Source: JBIQJD01 sp044507695
GTDB taxonomy: Bacteria; Bacteroidota; Ignavibacteria; Ignavibacteriales; Ignavibacteriaceae
Assembly (NCBI GenBank): GCA_044507695.1
Contig: JBIQJD010000001.1
Coordinates: forward strand, 248,001-312,000
Length of the DNA: 64,000 bases
Direction: 5' to 3'
Each line of letters opens with the position of its first letter. The first letter of the stretch is position 1. Below the pieces are notes generated by a model, which was not told where the DNA came from, ran no database searches, and saw only the letters and a program-made list of their open reading frames with translations. Below are positions 32,015 through 41,307 of the stretch, piece by piece. Made by a program: the position numbers and the translations under genes.

Positions 32015-33475
32015 TTAATAAACAATCCCGTTACCTTTTGTGCCGTTAAAATTCTCAAGATCATAAACAAAGCCATTAACTACTGCTGCCTTTATTTTTC
32101 CATCCTTTGAAATTATGAAATCGGGAGAATCTCCAATTTCTATTTCATCGTCTGTATCTCTGTTTCTGCTCGTAACAATATTTACCGGTAGATTTACAAA
32201 TCTCTCAGAAAGCTTTTCTGATTCAAGAATAACATTTGTGTATCCTTCTGAAAGAATCTTTTTAAAATCAAGTTTTTTAACTTCTTCAAGTGAAGTGAAT
32301 TTGTTTGGATAAGTTTTTCCCGGCGTAATTTCACATCCTGAGAAATCATAATCTTCATAACCGTAAAAAACAGAAAGATCACCAAGATCATCTACAGAAG
32401 AGCGGTAATAAAAATCAGATGCACCTTTTATACTTCTCTCATACTTGTTGATTCCGATATCGATCAGATATTCATATCCGTTTCTGGAAACTTTAAGATT
32501 TCTTAAAACAACATCCTTTAAATAATTATCATTAAACGGAATTGAATCATAAATATCATTACCTACATTTTTATATGATTCATCAGAGATAGATTTCAAT
32601 GCACATAAGATTCCTATAAAATTAACTTTGCGGATGAATTGTTTCTCCGGATCATTTTCCCATCCGCCGGATTCAATCAAAATTGTACTTGTTCCCCATT
32701 TTTGAAAATTATCACCAAATGCACGCGGCTCAAAATCATCAGAGTATTTTGCAATGTGGCCTGGAATGTATTCTGATAAAGCTGTGTACATAACACCAAT
32801 TAATTTTATTGCATTATCTCTAACCGGGTTTACTGTTTTTTCATAATTTGTTACCGGTGCAAGAAATGATAGCACTGCAGATTTTGGACTGTTGCCTACA
32901 GAATATCTTGTGCTTTGATCGTGAAGATTAAACCCGAAATCCGCTTTTAGTTCTTCAAATGTGCCACGAAGGATTTTCCCTTCAGGAGTTTGCTGCCTGA
33001 CTGCATCACGATTAATATCGATATCAAAAATATTTCTTCTCTCAAAAACTTCTGCGCCATCCGGATTAACCATCGGCATAAAATAAATCGTAAGATTGCT
33101 TAAAATCTTTTCCTTCTCTTCCTTTAAATCATCAGAAGAAAGAAAATTAAATAAATCAAACAGCGCCATTGTTGCGGTTGATTCATCACCATGCATCTGG
33201 GACCATAAGAACACCTTTGTTTTGCCGCTTCCGGTTGAAATGAGATAAATATCCCGTCCCTCCGCAGATTGGCCTGCTTTCTTAACGGTGAACAATGAAT
33301 TATTTTTTAATTGTTCTATTAATGGTACTATATCGGCGTGTTTAAATCTTCGTTTGGTTAATGAAGTTTCTTTGTAGTTTTCGTAATTGTTATATAGATG
33401 GTTTGTAAATTCAATATTCTGAGGCATTAAAATTCCGGTAAAAATAAAAATGAAGAAGAGTAATTTGTTTTTCAT
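32015..33475 (-). CDS. Exported M14-family zinc carboxypeptidase
   Basis: 486 residues with signal peptide (LLFFIFIFTGILMPQ). Zinc ligands are in SQMHGDESTATMALF (HxxE near residue 95) and FNLHDQS; the substrate-binding Asn-Arg is in DINRDAV; and the catalytic glutamate is probably in STILIESGGWEND. The last 180 residues form a non-catalytic region with a repeated-strand look. It trims C-terminal residues from peptides outside the cytoplasm. GGGAAA precedes the ATG. Likely co-transcribed with the Usp gene. Confidence 0.9.
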   Translation of the reverse strand: MKNKLLFFIFIFTGILMPQNIEFTNHLYNNYENYKETSLTKRRFKHADIVPLIEQLKNNSLFTVKKAGQSAEGRDIYLISTGSGKTKVFLWSQMHGDESTATMALFDLFNFLSSDDLKEEKEKILSNLTIYFMPMVNPDGAEVFERRNIFDIDINRDAVRQQTPEGKILRGTFEELKADFGFNLHDQSTRYSVGNSPKSAVLSFLAPVTNYEKTVNPVRDNAIKLIGVMYTALSEYIPGHIAKYSDDFEPRAFGDNFQKWGTSTILIESGGWENDPEKQFIRKVNFIGILCALKSISDESYKNVGNDIYDSIPFNDNYLKDVVLRNLKVSRNGYEYLIDIGINKYERSIKGASDFYYRSSVDDLGDLSVFYGYEDYDFSGCEITPGKTYPNKFTSLEEVKKLDFKKILSEGYTNVILESEKLSERFVNLPVNIVTSRNRDTDDEIEIGDSPDFIISKDGKIKAAVVNGFVYDLENFNGTKGNGIVY

Positions 33476-33550
33476 TGTTTTCCCTAAATTTAATTATAAC
33501 TTAATTTATTTACTAAGCTTGTTTTTAGCAAAAATATATTGGAAAAAATT

Positions 33551-34093
33551 ATGGCAGAAAGATTAAAACTTAATTCAAAGGCACCCGATTTTAATTTACC
33601 TGCAACAGATGGTAAATTTTATTCACTGGAAAGTTTTGCAGAGAAAAAAGCATTGATAATTATTTTTACCTGCAATCATTGTCCGTACGTGCAGGCGTAT
33701 GAAGAAAGGATCAAATCAATTCAGCAAGATTATAAAGATTTAATAGCTGTTTGTGCAATCAATTCTAATGATGCAGCACAATATCCTGAAGATTCATTTG
33801 ATAAAATGAAGAAAAGAGCATCAGAAAGAAATTTTAATTTTCCTTACCTAAGAGACGAAGATCAATCTGCTGCAATTGCTTACGGTGCTACTCATACACC
33901 TGAAGTATTTCTTTTTAATGAAGAAAGAAAATTAGTGTACCAGGGTAAGATTGATGATAACTGGAAGGAACCTGAAAAAGTTAAAAGTAAATATTTGCGC
34001 GATGCAATTGATGAATTACTGAGAGGGGAAGAAATTTCTGTTCCCGAAACATGGTCAATCGGCTGTACAATTAAGTGGAAGAATGTAAGTTAA
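33551..34093 (+). CDS. Thioredoxin-fold AhpC/TSA-like protein with CNHCPY site
   Basis: 180 residues from ATG 33551; the open frame begins with a TTG four codons earlier. It has the AhpC/TSA opening APDFNLPATDG, the redox motif FTCNHCPYV near residue 40 and the cis-proline THTPEVFLF. This family of thioredoxin-like proteins with CxxC inside an AhpC scaffold is widespread and mostly uncharacterised. There is no signal peptide, so a cytoplasmic thiol-disulfide role is likely. Its stop overlaps the convergent barrel gene by four bases. Confidence 0.87.
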   Translation: MAERLKLNSKAPDFNLPATDGKFYSLESFAEKKALIIIFTCNHCPYVQAYEERIKSIQQDYKDLIAVCAINSNDAAQYPEDSFDKMKKRASERNFNFPYLRDEDQSAAIAYGATHTPEVFLFNEERKLVYQGKIDDNWKEPEKVKSKYLRDAIDELLRGEEISVPETWSIGCTIKWKNVS

Positions 34094-34734
34094 TACATCA
34101 TTCCAATATTAATTGTTAGATAAAAACCGCCCAGATCTTGTTTAAATCTTCCTGCAAGACTTTCTACACCCTGATCAAAGAAATGGATAAAGTAGTAGCG
34201 TAAATTGATACCGACCAAACTTGATTTATCCAATCCGAAATTTGCGCCAAATCCAATGTAACTTCCAAGAGCATATTTTGCGTGAGCTTTACCAAAAGCA
34301 TTAAAAAACTCACGATCATACGGAGTAGTTAATGTCATCGTTGGGCCGATTCCCGCATTTATATAAGGCCTCAAATTATCGTACAAAACTTCTTCAAATA
34401 ATCTGTACTGCAATCCAAAATTTAAAGGAAGCAGGAACACTCTGTTTTTTTTGCCCACTGTGTATGTTTGTCCAAACCAATCAACATACTCAAATTCATT
34501 TTCATCTTTTGCTTCTGAGATTGAAAAATCAGTGAAGAATGTAAGATTGTGAGATAATTGTCTGCGGTAAAAAGTTCCAAGTCCAAATCCTCCTTCACTG
34601 AACATTATATCCATACCGAATGCATTATTCGGAAAAATTTCAGGTGCTCTTTCCGGAGCCAGTTCTCCAATTCCCTGTGCTTTTACATTAAGTAACGGAA
34701 TAAGTAATATTGCGGCAAAGATTAATTTTCTCAT
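34090..34734 (-). CDS. Small outer-membrane beta-barrel protein
   Basis: 214 residues from ATG 34734 (a TTG three codons earlier is also possible). Signal peptide (LIFAAILLIPLLNVKAQ), then alternating amphipathic strands such as GFGLGTFYRRQLSHNLTFF and LRPYINAGIGPTM, ending with a strand terminating in tyrosine (TINIGMMY), as in OmpA/OmpW-like eight-strand barrels. No specific family is recognised. It is a lone gene. Confidence 0.75.
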   Translation of the reverse strand: MRKLIFAAILLIPLLNVKAQGIGELAPERAPEIFPNNAFGMDIMFSEGGFGLGTFYRRQLSHNLTFFTDFSISEAKDENEFEYVDWFGQTYTVGKKNRVFLLPLNFGLQYRLFEEVLYDNLRPYINAGIGPTMTLTTPYDREFFNAFGKAHAKYALGSYIGFGANFGLDKSSLVGINLRYYFIHFFDQGVESLAGRFKQDLGGFYLTINIGMMY

Positions 34735-34865
34735 AGCGTTCAATTTTTTCTTATTAAAATAGTGAAGTTTAATCCAATATCAACTGCTAATTTCAACATT
34801 TTGATTTACAGTAAATTTAAAGGCATTCTTAAATAAAAAACAATTCTAAAAATTATGCAGCATGT

Positions 34866-35084
34866 TTGTATATCTTTAAGAATACAAGGATTCATCTTGA
34901 TGAAGTTTACGGCATAAACGAATTGCAGCATAAGTTAAAAAAACTGGGTTTCTTTCTTGAACTTGAAAACGTAATTTTGAATGGTAAAGCAAAACATGAG
35001 TTTGATAAAATAATCTCGCTGCTCAATCTAAATGTTGAACAGCAAATCCGGGCTTCTTACAGGGATTTAATTACAGCAAAATGA
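34866..35084 (+). pseudogene. Remnant of a CYTH-domain (class IV adenylate cyclase-like) gene
   Basis: 72 residues that match only the last third of a CYTH domain in order: FKNTRIHLDEV, then FFLELENV, then ASYRDLI. In intact proteins HLDEV runs almost straight into the GLG-F-E-E strand; here about 12 extra residues (YGINELQHKLKK) intervene. The frame is closed by a stop 36 bases before the TTG and has no ATG, so the N-terminal ExExK half is missing. The stop overlaps the next gene's ATG (ATGA). It is either a decayed gene or a small retained ORF that couples translation to the nuclease gene. Confidence 0.6.
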
Positions 35085-38000
35085 TTTTAACAAAAAGCAC
35101 CAAAAAGTATTTTAATATTGATGATGAAATTGATAAAAAAATTTCATCTGGAAAATTGAACGAACTGCTCCTTCTTTTTCCCACAAATAGAAAAATCAGA
35201 AGTTTTAAAAAACAATTGATTTCATCTTCACCGGCGCAGGCAGTTGGAACTCTTAATCTCGAAACGATCGGTAGTTATTCAACAAAATTATTTTTCAATA
35301 AAATAGAGCAGAATCCCAATCTGTTGAGTGAAGGCGCAGCGGCAATTTTATTGAAACAAAGTTTCCAGGAAACCGATCTGAAATATTTTTCTGCATATAA
35401 AAATGAAATTCCCCCCGGTACATTAAGCAAAATAAAAAATGTAATTTCAGAATATAAGAAGCACGGAATTACTCCCGATAAATTAAGAGCAGAATCGGAA
35501 TCGCTCACCGGTTCTGAAAAAATTAAAGCATTGGATATTGCACAGCTTTATGAAACGTATAATAAAAAATGTTATGATTTACAGGTTCATGAGATTGGAG
35601 ATGTTTACGCAGGATTAACCTCCATAGTCAAAGAAGATTATGAGAAAAATTTTAGAAATATCTTTCCCGAAGTCAATCTTATAATTGTAATGGGATTTGA
35701 TGAATTTACTGCTCCGGAAATAAAAATCATTAACTCCGCTTCTGAAATAAAGAACATTGAGCTTTATCTTTCTTTTGATTATTACAGATACAATCCGCTT
35801 GTGTTCTCACATCTTGATAAGTGTTACAATAAATTAATTGAGAATGGTTTTAAAGAAATTGAAGACCGTTCAATCAGTATTGGCAATAGATTTATTTCTG
35901 ATGTTAAAGAAAATTTATTTACCAAAAAAAACAAAACAATTGTTGATCGGTATAGGAATGATATTACTGTTGTTAAAGCCTTAAATCGTGAAAAAGAAAT
36001 TGAACTGATTGCAAAAGAGATAAAAGAATTAATAATTGAAAATAAAGTTGAGCCGCATAAAATCTGCGTTACATTTAATTTGATAAGCAATTATTCTCCA
36101 GTTGTCAGGGATATTTTTTCACAAAATAATATTCCTATTAATCTTACAGACCGTTCCTTGCTCAGCACCTCACCGCCGGTTATTTCCATAATTAATTTTT
36201 TAGAAATTCTTGAAAATGATTTTTACTATAAAAACATCTTCCGCGCATTGAACGGCAGCTTCATAAATTTAAAAGGAATCAACCTTTCCAATTTGCTGAA
36301 AGCTTCAGTTCAGCTGAAAATTATTTCCGGCTATGAAAATTGGATTAATATTCTGACAGATGCATTTAACAGATTTGATAATGAAGATGATGATATTTCC
36401 AGTGCCGGATTAATTAGGAAAGAAATTTACAGCCGTGCTCTTTCTGATATAAAAAAGATCGCGGAAATTTTAGCGCCCTTTCACGGCAAAATGAGTTTGA
36501 GTGAATTTAAAGAAAATCTTACATCACTCATATATTCTCTTGAGATTCCATTTCATCTGATAAATCATGCTCAGAAGAATGAAAGCAGGCTTGAAGAAAA
36601 TATAAAAGCAGTTACTACATTTATCAATTCAATTAATGAAATGCTTGATTTATTTCATCTTGAATATGATAATGAACAAAAATTCTCTTTGAAGTTTTAT
36701 CTGAATAATATAAGAACAATGGTTTCTTCAACACGCTACAATATAAAAGAGAAACCGAATTACGGAGTTCAAATAACTACGATGAATGAAATTCGCGGAC
36801 TTCAGTTTGATTATCTTTTTTTATCCGGATTAACAGACGGAGATTTTCCCACAAGATTTTCACCGGAAATATTTTTCTCAGGTTCTTATGTAAAGAGTGA
36901 ACTGAATCATCAGGTTGAAGAACGATACCTTTTCTATCAATCATTATGTTCATGGAACAAGAAACTTTATCTTACATATTCACTTCAGGATGACCGGAAA
37001 GAACTTTCCAAATCTAATTTTCTCACTGAGTTCTCAACTGTGTTTGCTTACAAAGAAAAGAGTGAAGAAGATTTTGCTGATAAATTATTTTCCGTTGAAG
37101 AATTACAGGTTGAATTAGGCAGAAATGGAATGGATAAAATCAGTTGTTATACTGAAGCTGCAAAATGGATTAATGCAGAAAGAATTAATCATGGAATTGA
37201 GATTGATAAAATCCGGATGAATAATCCTTTTGCCGAATCAGAATTTACGGGGCAAATAGGTAAGGCAATTTCCACTGATTCAAAAAATGCACTTGAAGAA
37301 TTTAAACGAACAAATTTTTCGGTAACCCAGCTTGAAACATTTGCCAAATGCCCGTTCAGATATTTTATTGAGCGTGTTTTAGGTCTTCAGCCGGCAGTTG
37401 AGCCAACAGAAGAAATTGAAGCAATTGAAATGGGCAGCCTGCTTCATGAAATTTTATATGAATTTTATAAGCAATTAAAGAATGAAGGAATAAAATTATC
37501 AGGTGCTAACCAGGAGCAATTTAAATTTGCTGAAGAATTAATCTTTAAAATTGCGCAGCAGAAAATTGAGGAGGCTGGATTTTATTCTGCACTTGCTTTT
37601 TATGAGAAGGAAAAAATTCTTGGCATAAATGGAAACAGAAACAATTCACTTCTGTACAAATTTCTGGAAAATGAAAGCAAGGACCAAAACGGATTTGAAC
37701 CTGAGTTGTTTGAAAAAACTTTTGGCAGAATGGATGAACCGAATACTTCTGCAATTACTGCGGGTGAAATTCTGGTTAGAGGCAAGATTGACAGGATTGA
37801 TATCAATCCTGCAAATAAAACTTATAAAATTATTGATTATAAATTAAGCGGGAAAAAACCATCCCTTGATGAAATTTATAATGGCATTTCACTTCAGTTG
37901 CCATTGTATATGTATGCTGCAAAAAAATTAATCCAACAGGAACTGGAAGAAGAATATAAACCGGCAGGTGCTGAAATTTATTCGTTAAAATTTTCAGAGA

Positions 38001-38230
38001 ATGATTTTGGCAGCATTCCTGTGCGTTTCACAAAGGAAAGGAAATTGTCATCAGAAGATTTAATAATATTGAATGAAAACATTACACAGATTTGCGTTCA
38101 GATGATTGTAAAATATGTAGATGAAATATCTTCCGGCAAATTTCCTCTTTCGCCGCATCCGAATCGTGATAAATTAATTTGCGATTACTGTAATTATAAA
38201 AGTATCTGCCGTATTCAGGAAGTTTATTAA
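35081..38230 (+). CDS. AddB-like PD-(D/E)XK nuclease with iron-sulfur cysteines
   Basis: 1049 residues. The N-terminal part is a degenerate UvrD-like helicase: LLLFPTNRKIRSF stands where a Walker A would be, with no GKT, and NEIRGLQFDYLFLSGLTDGDFP near residue 570 is the motif V/VI-like segment. The C-terminal RecB-type nuclease is intact: GSLLHEILYEF, GKIDRID near 900, IIDYK near 915 and QLPLYMYA. Four cysteines (757, then about 1033, 1036 and 1042) match the AddB 4Fe-4S staple. AddAB processes DNA ends for RecA. No addA is visible beside it. Confidence 0.85.
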   Translation: MILTKSTKKYFNIDDEIDKKISSGKLNELLLLFPTNRKIRSFKKQLISSSPAQAVGTLNLETIGSYSTKLFFNKIEQNPNLLSEGAAAILLKQSFQETDLKYFSAYKNEIPPGTLSKIKNVISEYKKHGITPDKLRAESESLTGSEKIKALDIAQLYETYNKKCYDLQVHEIGDVYAGLTSIVKEDYEKNFRNIFPEVNLIIVMGFDEFTAPEIKIINSASEIKNIELYLSFDYYRYNPLVFSHLDKCYNKLIENGFKEIEDRSISIGNRFISDVKENLFTKKNKTIVDRYRNDITVVKALNREKEIELIAKEIKELIIENKVEPHKICVTFNLISNYSPVVRDIFSQNNIPINLTDRSLLSTSPPVISIINFLEILENDFYYKNIFRALNGSFINLKGINLSNLLKASVQLKIISGYENWINILTDAFNRFDNEDDDISSAGLIRKEIYSRALSDIKKIAEILAPFHGKMSLSEFKENLTSLIYSLEIPFHLINHAQKNESRLEENIKAVTTFINSINEMLDLFHLEYDNEQKFSLKFYLNNIRTMVSSTRYNIKEKPNYGVQITTMNEIRGLQFDYLFLSGLTDGDFPTRFSPEIFFSGSYVKSELNHQVEERYLFYQSLCSWNKKLYLTYSLQDDRKELSKSNFLTEFSTVFAYKEKSEEDFADKLFSVEELQVELGRNGMDKISCYTEAAKWINAERINHGIEIDKIRMNNPFAESEFTGQIGKAISTDSKNALEEFKRTNFSVTQLETFAKCPFRYFIERVLGLQPAVEPTEEIEAIEMGSLLHEILYEFYKQLKNEGIKLSGANQEQFKFAEELIFKIAQQKIEEAGFYSALAFYEKEKILGINGNRNNSLLYKFLENESKDQNGFEPELFEKTFGRMDEPNTSAITAGEILVRGKIDRIDINPANKTYKIIDYKLSGKKPSLDEIYNGISLQLPLYMYAAKKLIQQELEEEYKPAGAEIYSLKFSENDFGSIPVRFTKERKLSSEDLIILNENITQICVQMIVKYVDEISSGKFPLSPHPNRDKLICDYCNYKSICRIQEVY

Positions 38231-38296
38231 TTATTTAAAGTTTTATTTTGGCAGAAGAGAAATAATTATGTTTGTTCAACTAGCAAAAAAATACTT

Positions 38297-40231
38297 ATGA
38301 AATTTGCAGCAGTTATACTTCTCTTAATTTTAACTACATCTGTTCAAGCTCAGCAGATTGAAAAACCATACCTGGAAAAAGAAAAAAGCCATGCTGAAGT
38401 TTTATCAAAATCTTCTCAAATAAATTATCCGGGTGATGAAACAATTGATATAAAATACTACAAATTGGATCTTAAACTAACATACTCACCGAATTACTTA
38501 ACCGGTTCTGTTGAAGTAAAAGCCAAACCGGTACAGCAGGCAATCAATTCATTTTTCCTTGATCTTTATAATGCGCTGATTGTTGATTCAATAATTGCCG
38601 AAGGAAACAAGCTTCAGTTTACAAGAAGTAACAACAAAATATTTATTACGCTGAATAAAACTTTTTCACCGGATGAAGAATTTTCATGTATAGTTTATTA
38701 TAGGGGAATTCCCCGCAGTACAGGTTTGGGCAGTTTTCAGTTTGGTTCAACTCCGGAAGGTCATCCTGCGATGTACTCATTAAGTGAACCATATGGTTCC
38801 AGTGATTGGTGGCCAGTTAAAGATACTCCGGCTGATAAGGCAGATTCCGCTGATATCTGGGTTACATGCAGTTCAGATCTAATTGCTGTTTCCAATGGCC
38901 TGCTGATTGATGTTACTAATAATGGTGATGCAACAAAAACATACAAATGGAAGGCTAGTTATCCTATTGCTCAATATTTAATCTCGCTTGCAATTTCCAA
39001 CTACACTGAATATAAACAATACTTCAGGTACAGTGAGAGTGATTCCATGCCGGTAGTACATTATGTATATCCGGAAAAATTTTCATCTGCAAAATCTTTT
39101 CTTGATGAAACCATTACAATGCTTGAGGTATTCTCTGAAAAATTTGGAGAATATCCTTTTATAAAAGAAAAATATGGTCATGCACAATTCGGCTGGGGCG
39201 GAGGAATGGAACATCAAACAATTTCTTCAATGGGTGCATTTAACCGGGCTATCATTGCACATGAATTGGCGCATCAATGGTTTGGTGATAAAATTACATG
39301 CCGGGACTGGCACCATATCTGGCTGAACGAAGGATTTGCAACCTACGCAGAAGCTCTTTATGATGAAGCAATAGGTGGTAAACAGGCATATCAAAATAAT
39401 ATTTTTAATGAAATGAATTCTGCACTCAACGCAGATGGTACATTGTATGTACAGGATATTAGTAATATCAATCAGATTTTTAACGGATCCAGAACATACT
39501 CAAAAGGCGGAGTGGTGCTTCACATGCTGCGGGGAATTGTTGGTGATGAAGTTTTTTTTGATATATTAAAAACCTATGCAAATCATCCTTCCGTTGCTTA
39601 TGGTACCGCCGTTACTGAAGATTTTCAGACTATAGCAGAAGAAGTTTACGGATCATCACTTGAGTATTTTTTTAATGAATGGATTTATAAACCGGGTTTT
39701 CCAAGGTATTCAGTTTCGTGGAAATCATTGGATCAAAATGAAATATCTGTAAGAATTTTACAACTTCAAAGTGATCTGTTTATAATGCCTGTTCAATTGA
39801 AAATAAATACTGCGGCTGGTGATACAATTATTACAATTTTTAATTCGGAAAAAGACCAGACTTTTAATATTATATTGAACAGCAAACCGCTTAGTTTAAG
39901 TTTTGATCCGGAGAAGTGGATATTAAAATCTGCGACAGTTACATCTGTAGAAGGAGAAAGTGCACCTAATTCATTTTATCTTGAGCAGAACTATCCAAAT
40001 CCATTTAATAATTCAACAAAGATATCATTCAACATTCCACAAAAAGGAAATGTAATTTTAAAAGTTTATGATCAATTAGGAAGCGAAGTAAAGACGATAA
40101 TTAATGAGGAACTGGAAAGCGGTAAGTACACAGTTGATTTCTCTGCTGATGAACTGACGAGCGGAATTTATTACTATTCTTTAAAAGTAAATGGATTTAC
40201 ACAAACCCGAAAAATGATTTTGCTCAAGTAA
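38297..40231 (+). CDS. Secreted M1-family aminopeptidase with T9SS sorting domain
   Basis: 644 residues: signal peptide ending near VQAQQ, N-terminal beta domain, M1 catalytic domain with exopeptidase-type GGMEHQ (family GAMEN), HELAHQWFGD zinc motif plus NEGFATYAE third ligand, then from about residue 558 a C-terminal sorting domain beginning YLEQNYPNPFNNSTKI and ending GFTQTRKMILLK. That tail directs substrates through the type IX secretion system and is normally removed on export. The protein is therefore predicted to be surface-bound or released, feeding on peptides. Its catalytic residues are intact. Confidence 0.93.
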   Translation: MKFAAVILLLILTTSVQAQQIEKPYLEKEKSHAEVLSKSSQINYPGDETIDIKYYKLDLKLTYSPNYLTGSVEVKAKPVQQAINSFFLDLYNALIVDSIIAEGNKLQFTRSNNKIFITLNKTFSPDEEFSCIVYYRGIPRSTGLGSFQFGSTPEGHPAMYSLSEPYGSSDWWPVKDTPADKADSADIWVTCSSDLIAVSNGLLIDVTNNGDATKTYKWKASYPIAQYLISLAISNYTEYKQYFRYSESDSMPVVHYVYPEKFSSAKSFLDETITMLEVFSEKFGEYPFIKEKYGHAQFGWGGGMEHQTISSMGAFNRAIIAHELAHQWFGDKITCRDWHHIWLNEGFATYAEALYDEAIGGKQAYQNNIFNEMNSALNADGTLYVQDISNINQIFNGSRTYSKGGVVLHMLRGIVGDEVFFDILKTYANHPSVAYGTAVTEDFQTIAEEVYGSSLEYFFNEWIYKPGFPRYSVSWKSLDQNEISVRILQLQSDLFIMPVQLKINTAAGDTIITIFNSEKDQTFNIILNSKPLSLSFDPEKWILKSATVTSVEGESAPNSFYLEQNYPNPFNNSTKISFNIPQKGNVILKVYDQLGSEVKTIINEELESGKYTVDFSADELTSGIYYYSLKVNGFTQTRKMILLK

Positions 40232-40279
40232 AATAAAATGCAGCTAATTATATAATTAAAAATTCTTAAGAGGGATATA

Positions 40280-41152
40280 ATGAAAAAACTGTTACTGCTT
40301 TTTGCCTTATTTATTCTCTCAGAAATCATTCTCGCTCAGCAAAAACAACTACTCGTGCGTGTTGATGATATCGGAATGTCTCACTCAGTTAATCTCGCTT
40401 TACAAAAAGTAATTGATACAGGAATTCCATTCTCTGCTTCCGTTATGGTCCCTTGTCCATGGTTCAGGGAAGCAGTTGAAATATTGAAACAAAATCCGCA
40501 GGTATCTGTAGGAATTCATCTTACCTTAAATTCTGAATGGAAAAATTATAAGTGGGGACCTGTCCTTGGCATGGAAGCAGTTCCGGGATTGGTTGATGAG
40601 CTTGGATATTTTTTCCCAAGCCGGGCTTTACTTCAGGCGAATAATCCTACGATAGAAGAGATTGAAAACGAATTGCGTGCGCAAATTGAAAAGGCTCTCA
40701 CGGCCGGATTAAAAATTGATTATCTTGATTATCACATGGGCGCTGCTGTTGAAGTGCCTGAACACCGTGCAATCGTTGAAAAACTTGCGGATGAATATGG
40801 TCTTGGCATTTCTCAATACCTGCATGAGTTTTATTCAAATAATATGTACAATGATCCTTATGAACAAAAAGCGGATAGTTTGTATTTCATTATGAATAAT
40901 TTAAAAGAAGATAAAGTTAATCTTTTGGTTTGCCACATCGGCGTTGATGATCCTGAATTAGCAGCAATGGAAGATGAAAATTCTTTTGGATTGAGGGAGA
41001 TGAGCAAACACAGACAGGCAGAACTTAATGCATTAACTTCAGAGAAATTTTTAAATTTGATCAATCAGAATAACATTAAACTTGTTAATTATCGAACATT
41101 AATTGATGAAGTTGGATTAGAAAACATGAAAAGGCCTTCCACCCGGAAATAA
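40280..41152 (+). CDS. ChbG/YdjC-like polysaccharide deacetylase, exported
   Basis: 290 residues with signal peptide (LLLLFALFILSEIILAQ). The metal site is in VRVDDIGMSHSVN (two Asp), VSVGIHLTLNSEW and LDYHMGA, followed by the C-terminal VNLLVCHIG, as in the YdjC/ChbG/HpnK family, which removes acetyl groups from chito-oligosaccharides or related carbohydrates. The secreted form is common in Bacteroidota. AAGAGGG lies before the ATG. The exact sugar substrate is unknown. Confidence 0.88.
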   Translation: MKKLLLLFALFILSEIILAQQKQLLVRVDDIGMSHSVNLALQKVIDTGIPFSASVMVPCPWFREAVEILKQNPQVSVGIHLTLNSEWKNYKWGPVLGMEAVPGLVDELGYFFPSRALLQANNPTIEEIENELRAQIEKALTAGLKIDYLDYHMGAAVEVPEHRAIVEKLADEYGLGISQYLHEFYSNNMYNDPYEQKADSLYFIMNNLKEDKVNLLVCHIGVDDPELAAMEDENSFGLREMSKHRQAELNALTSEKFLNLINQNNIKLVNYRTLIDEVGLENMKRPSTRK

Positions 41153-41197
41153 AAATCTTATTTAGCTTGTAAGAAGTTTGCATACGATCTACGATTC

Positions 41198-41226
41198 TTG
41201 ACATCAAATTTTAATTTTTTTAATTT
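41198..41226 (+). promoter_or_regulatory. Candidate greA promoter
   Basis: A consensus TTGACA is followed after 17 bases by TAATTT (with TTG after it). The predicted start falls at the foot of the hairpin at 41234, which would make that hairpin part of the greA leader. The -10 match is weak. Confidence 0.35.
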
Positions 41227-41233
41227 GGGATCA

Positions 41234-41273
41234 GCCACTGTTACGATTTATCGAAACGGTGGCAATTTTTTTT
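41234..41273 (+). terminator. Terminator-like hairpin between the deacetylase gene and greA
   Basis: GCCACTGTTACGAT pairs with ATCGAAACGGTGGC through 14 positions with one mismatch and one G-U, loop TT, followed after AA by eight T. By position it ends the deacetylase transcript, but it also sits at the predicted 5' end of a greA transcript and could act as a leader attenuator. Confidence 0.75.
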
Positions 41274-41307
41274 AAAAGATTTTCATCAATAATATGGGCA
41301 GATAAAT

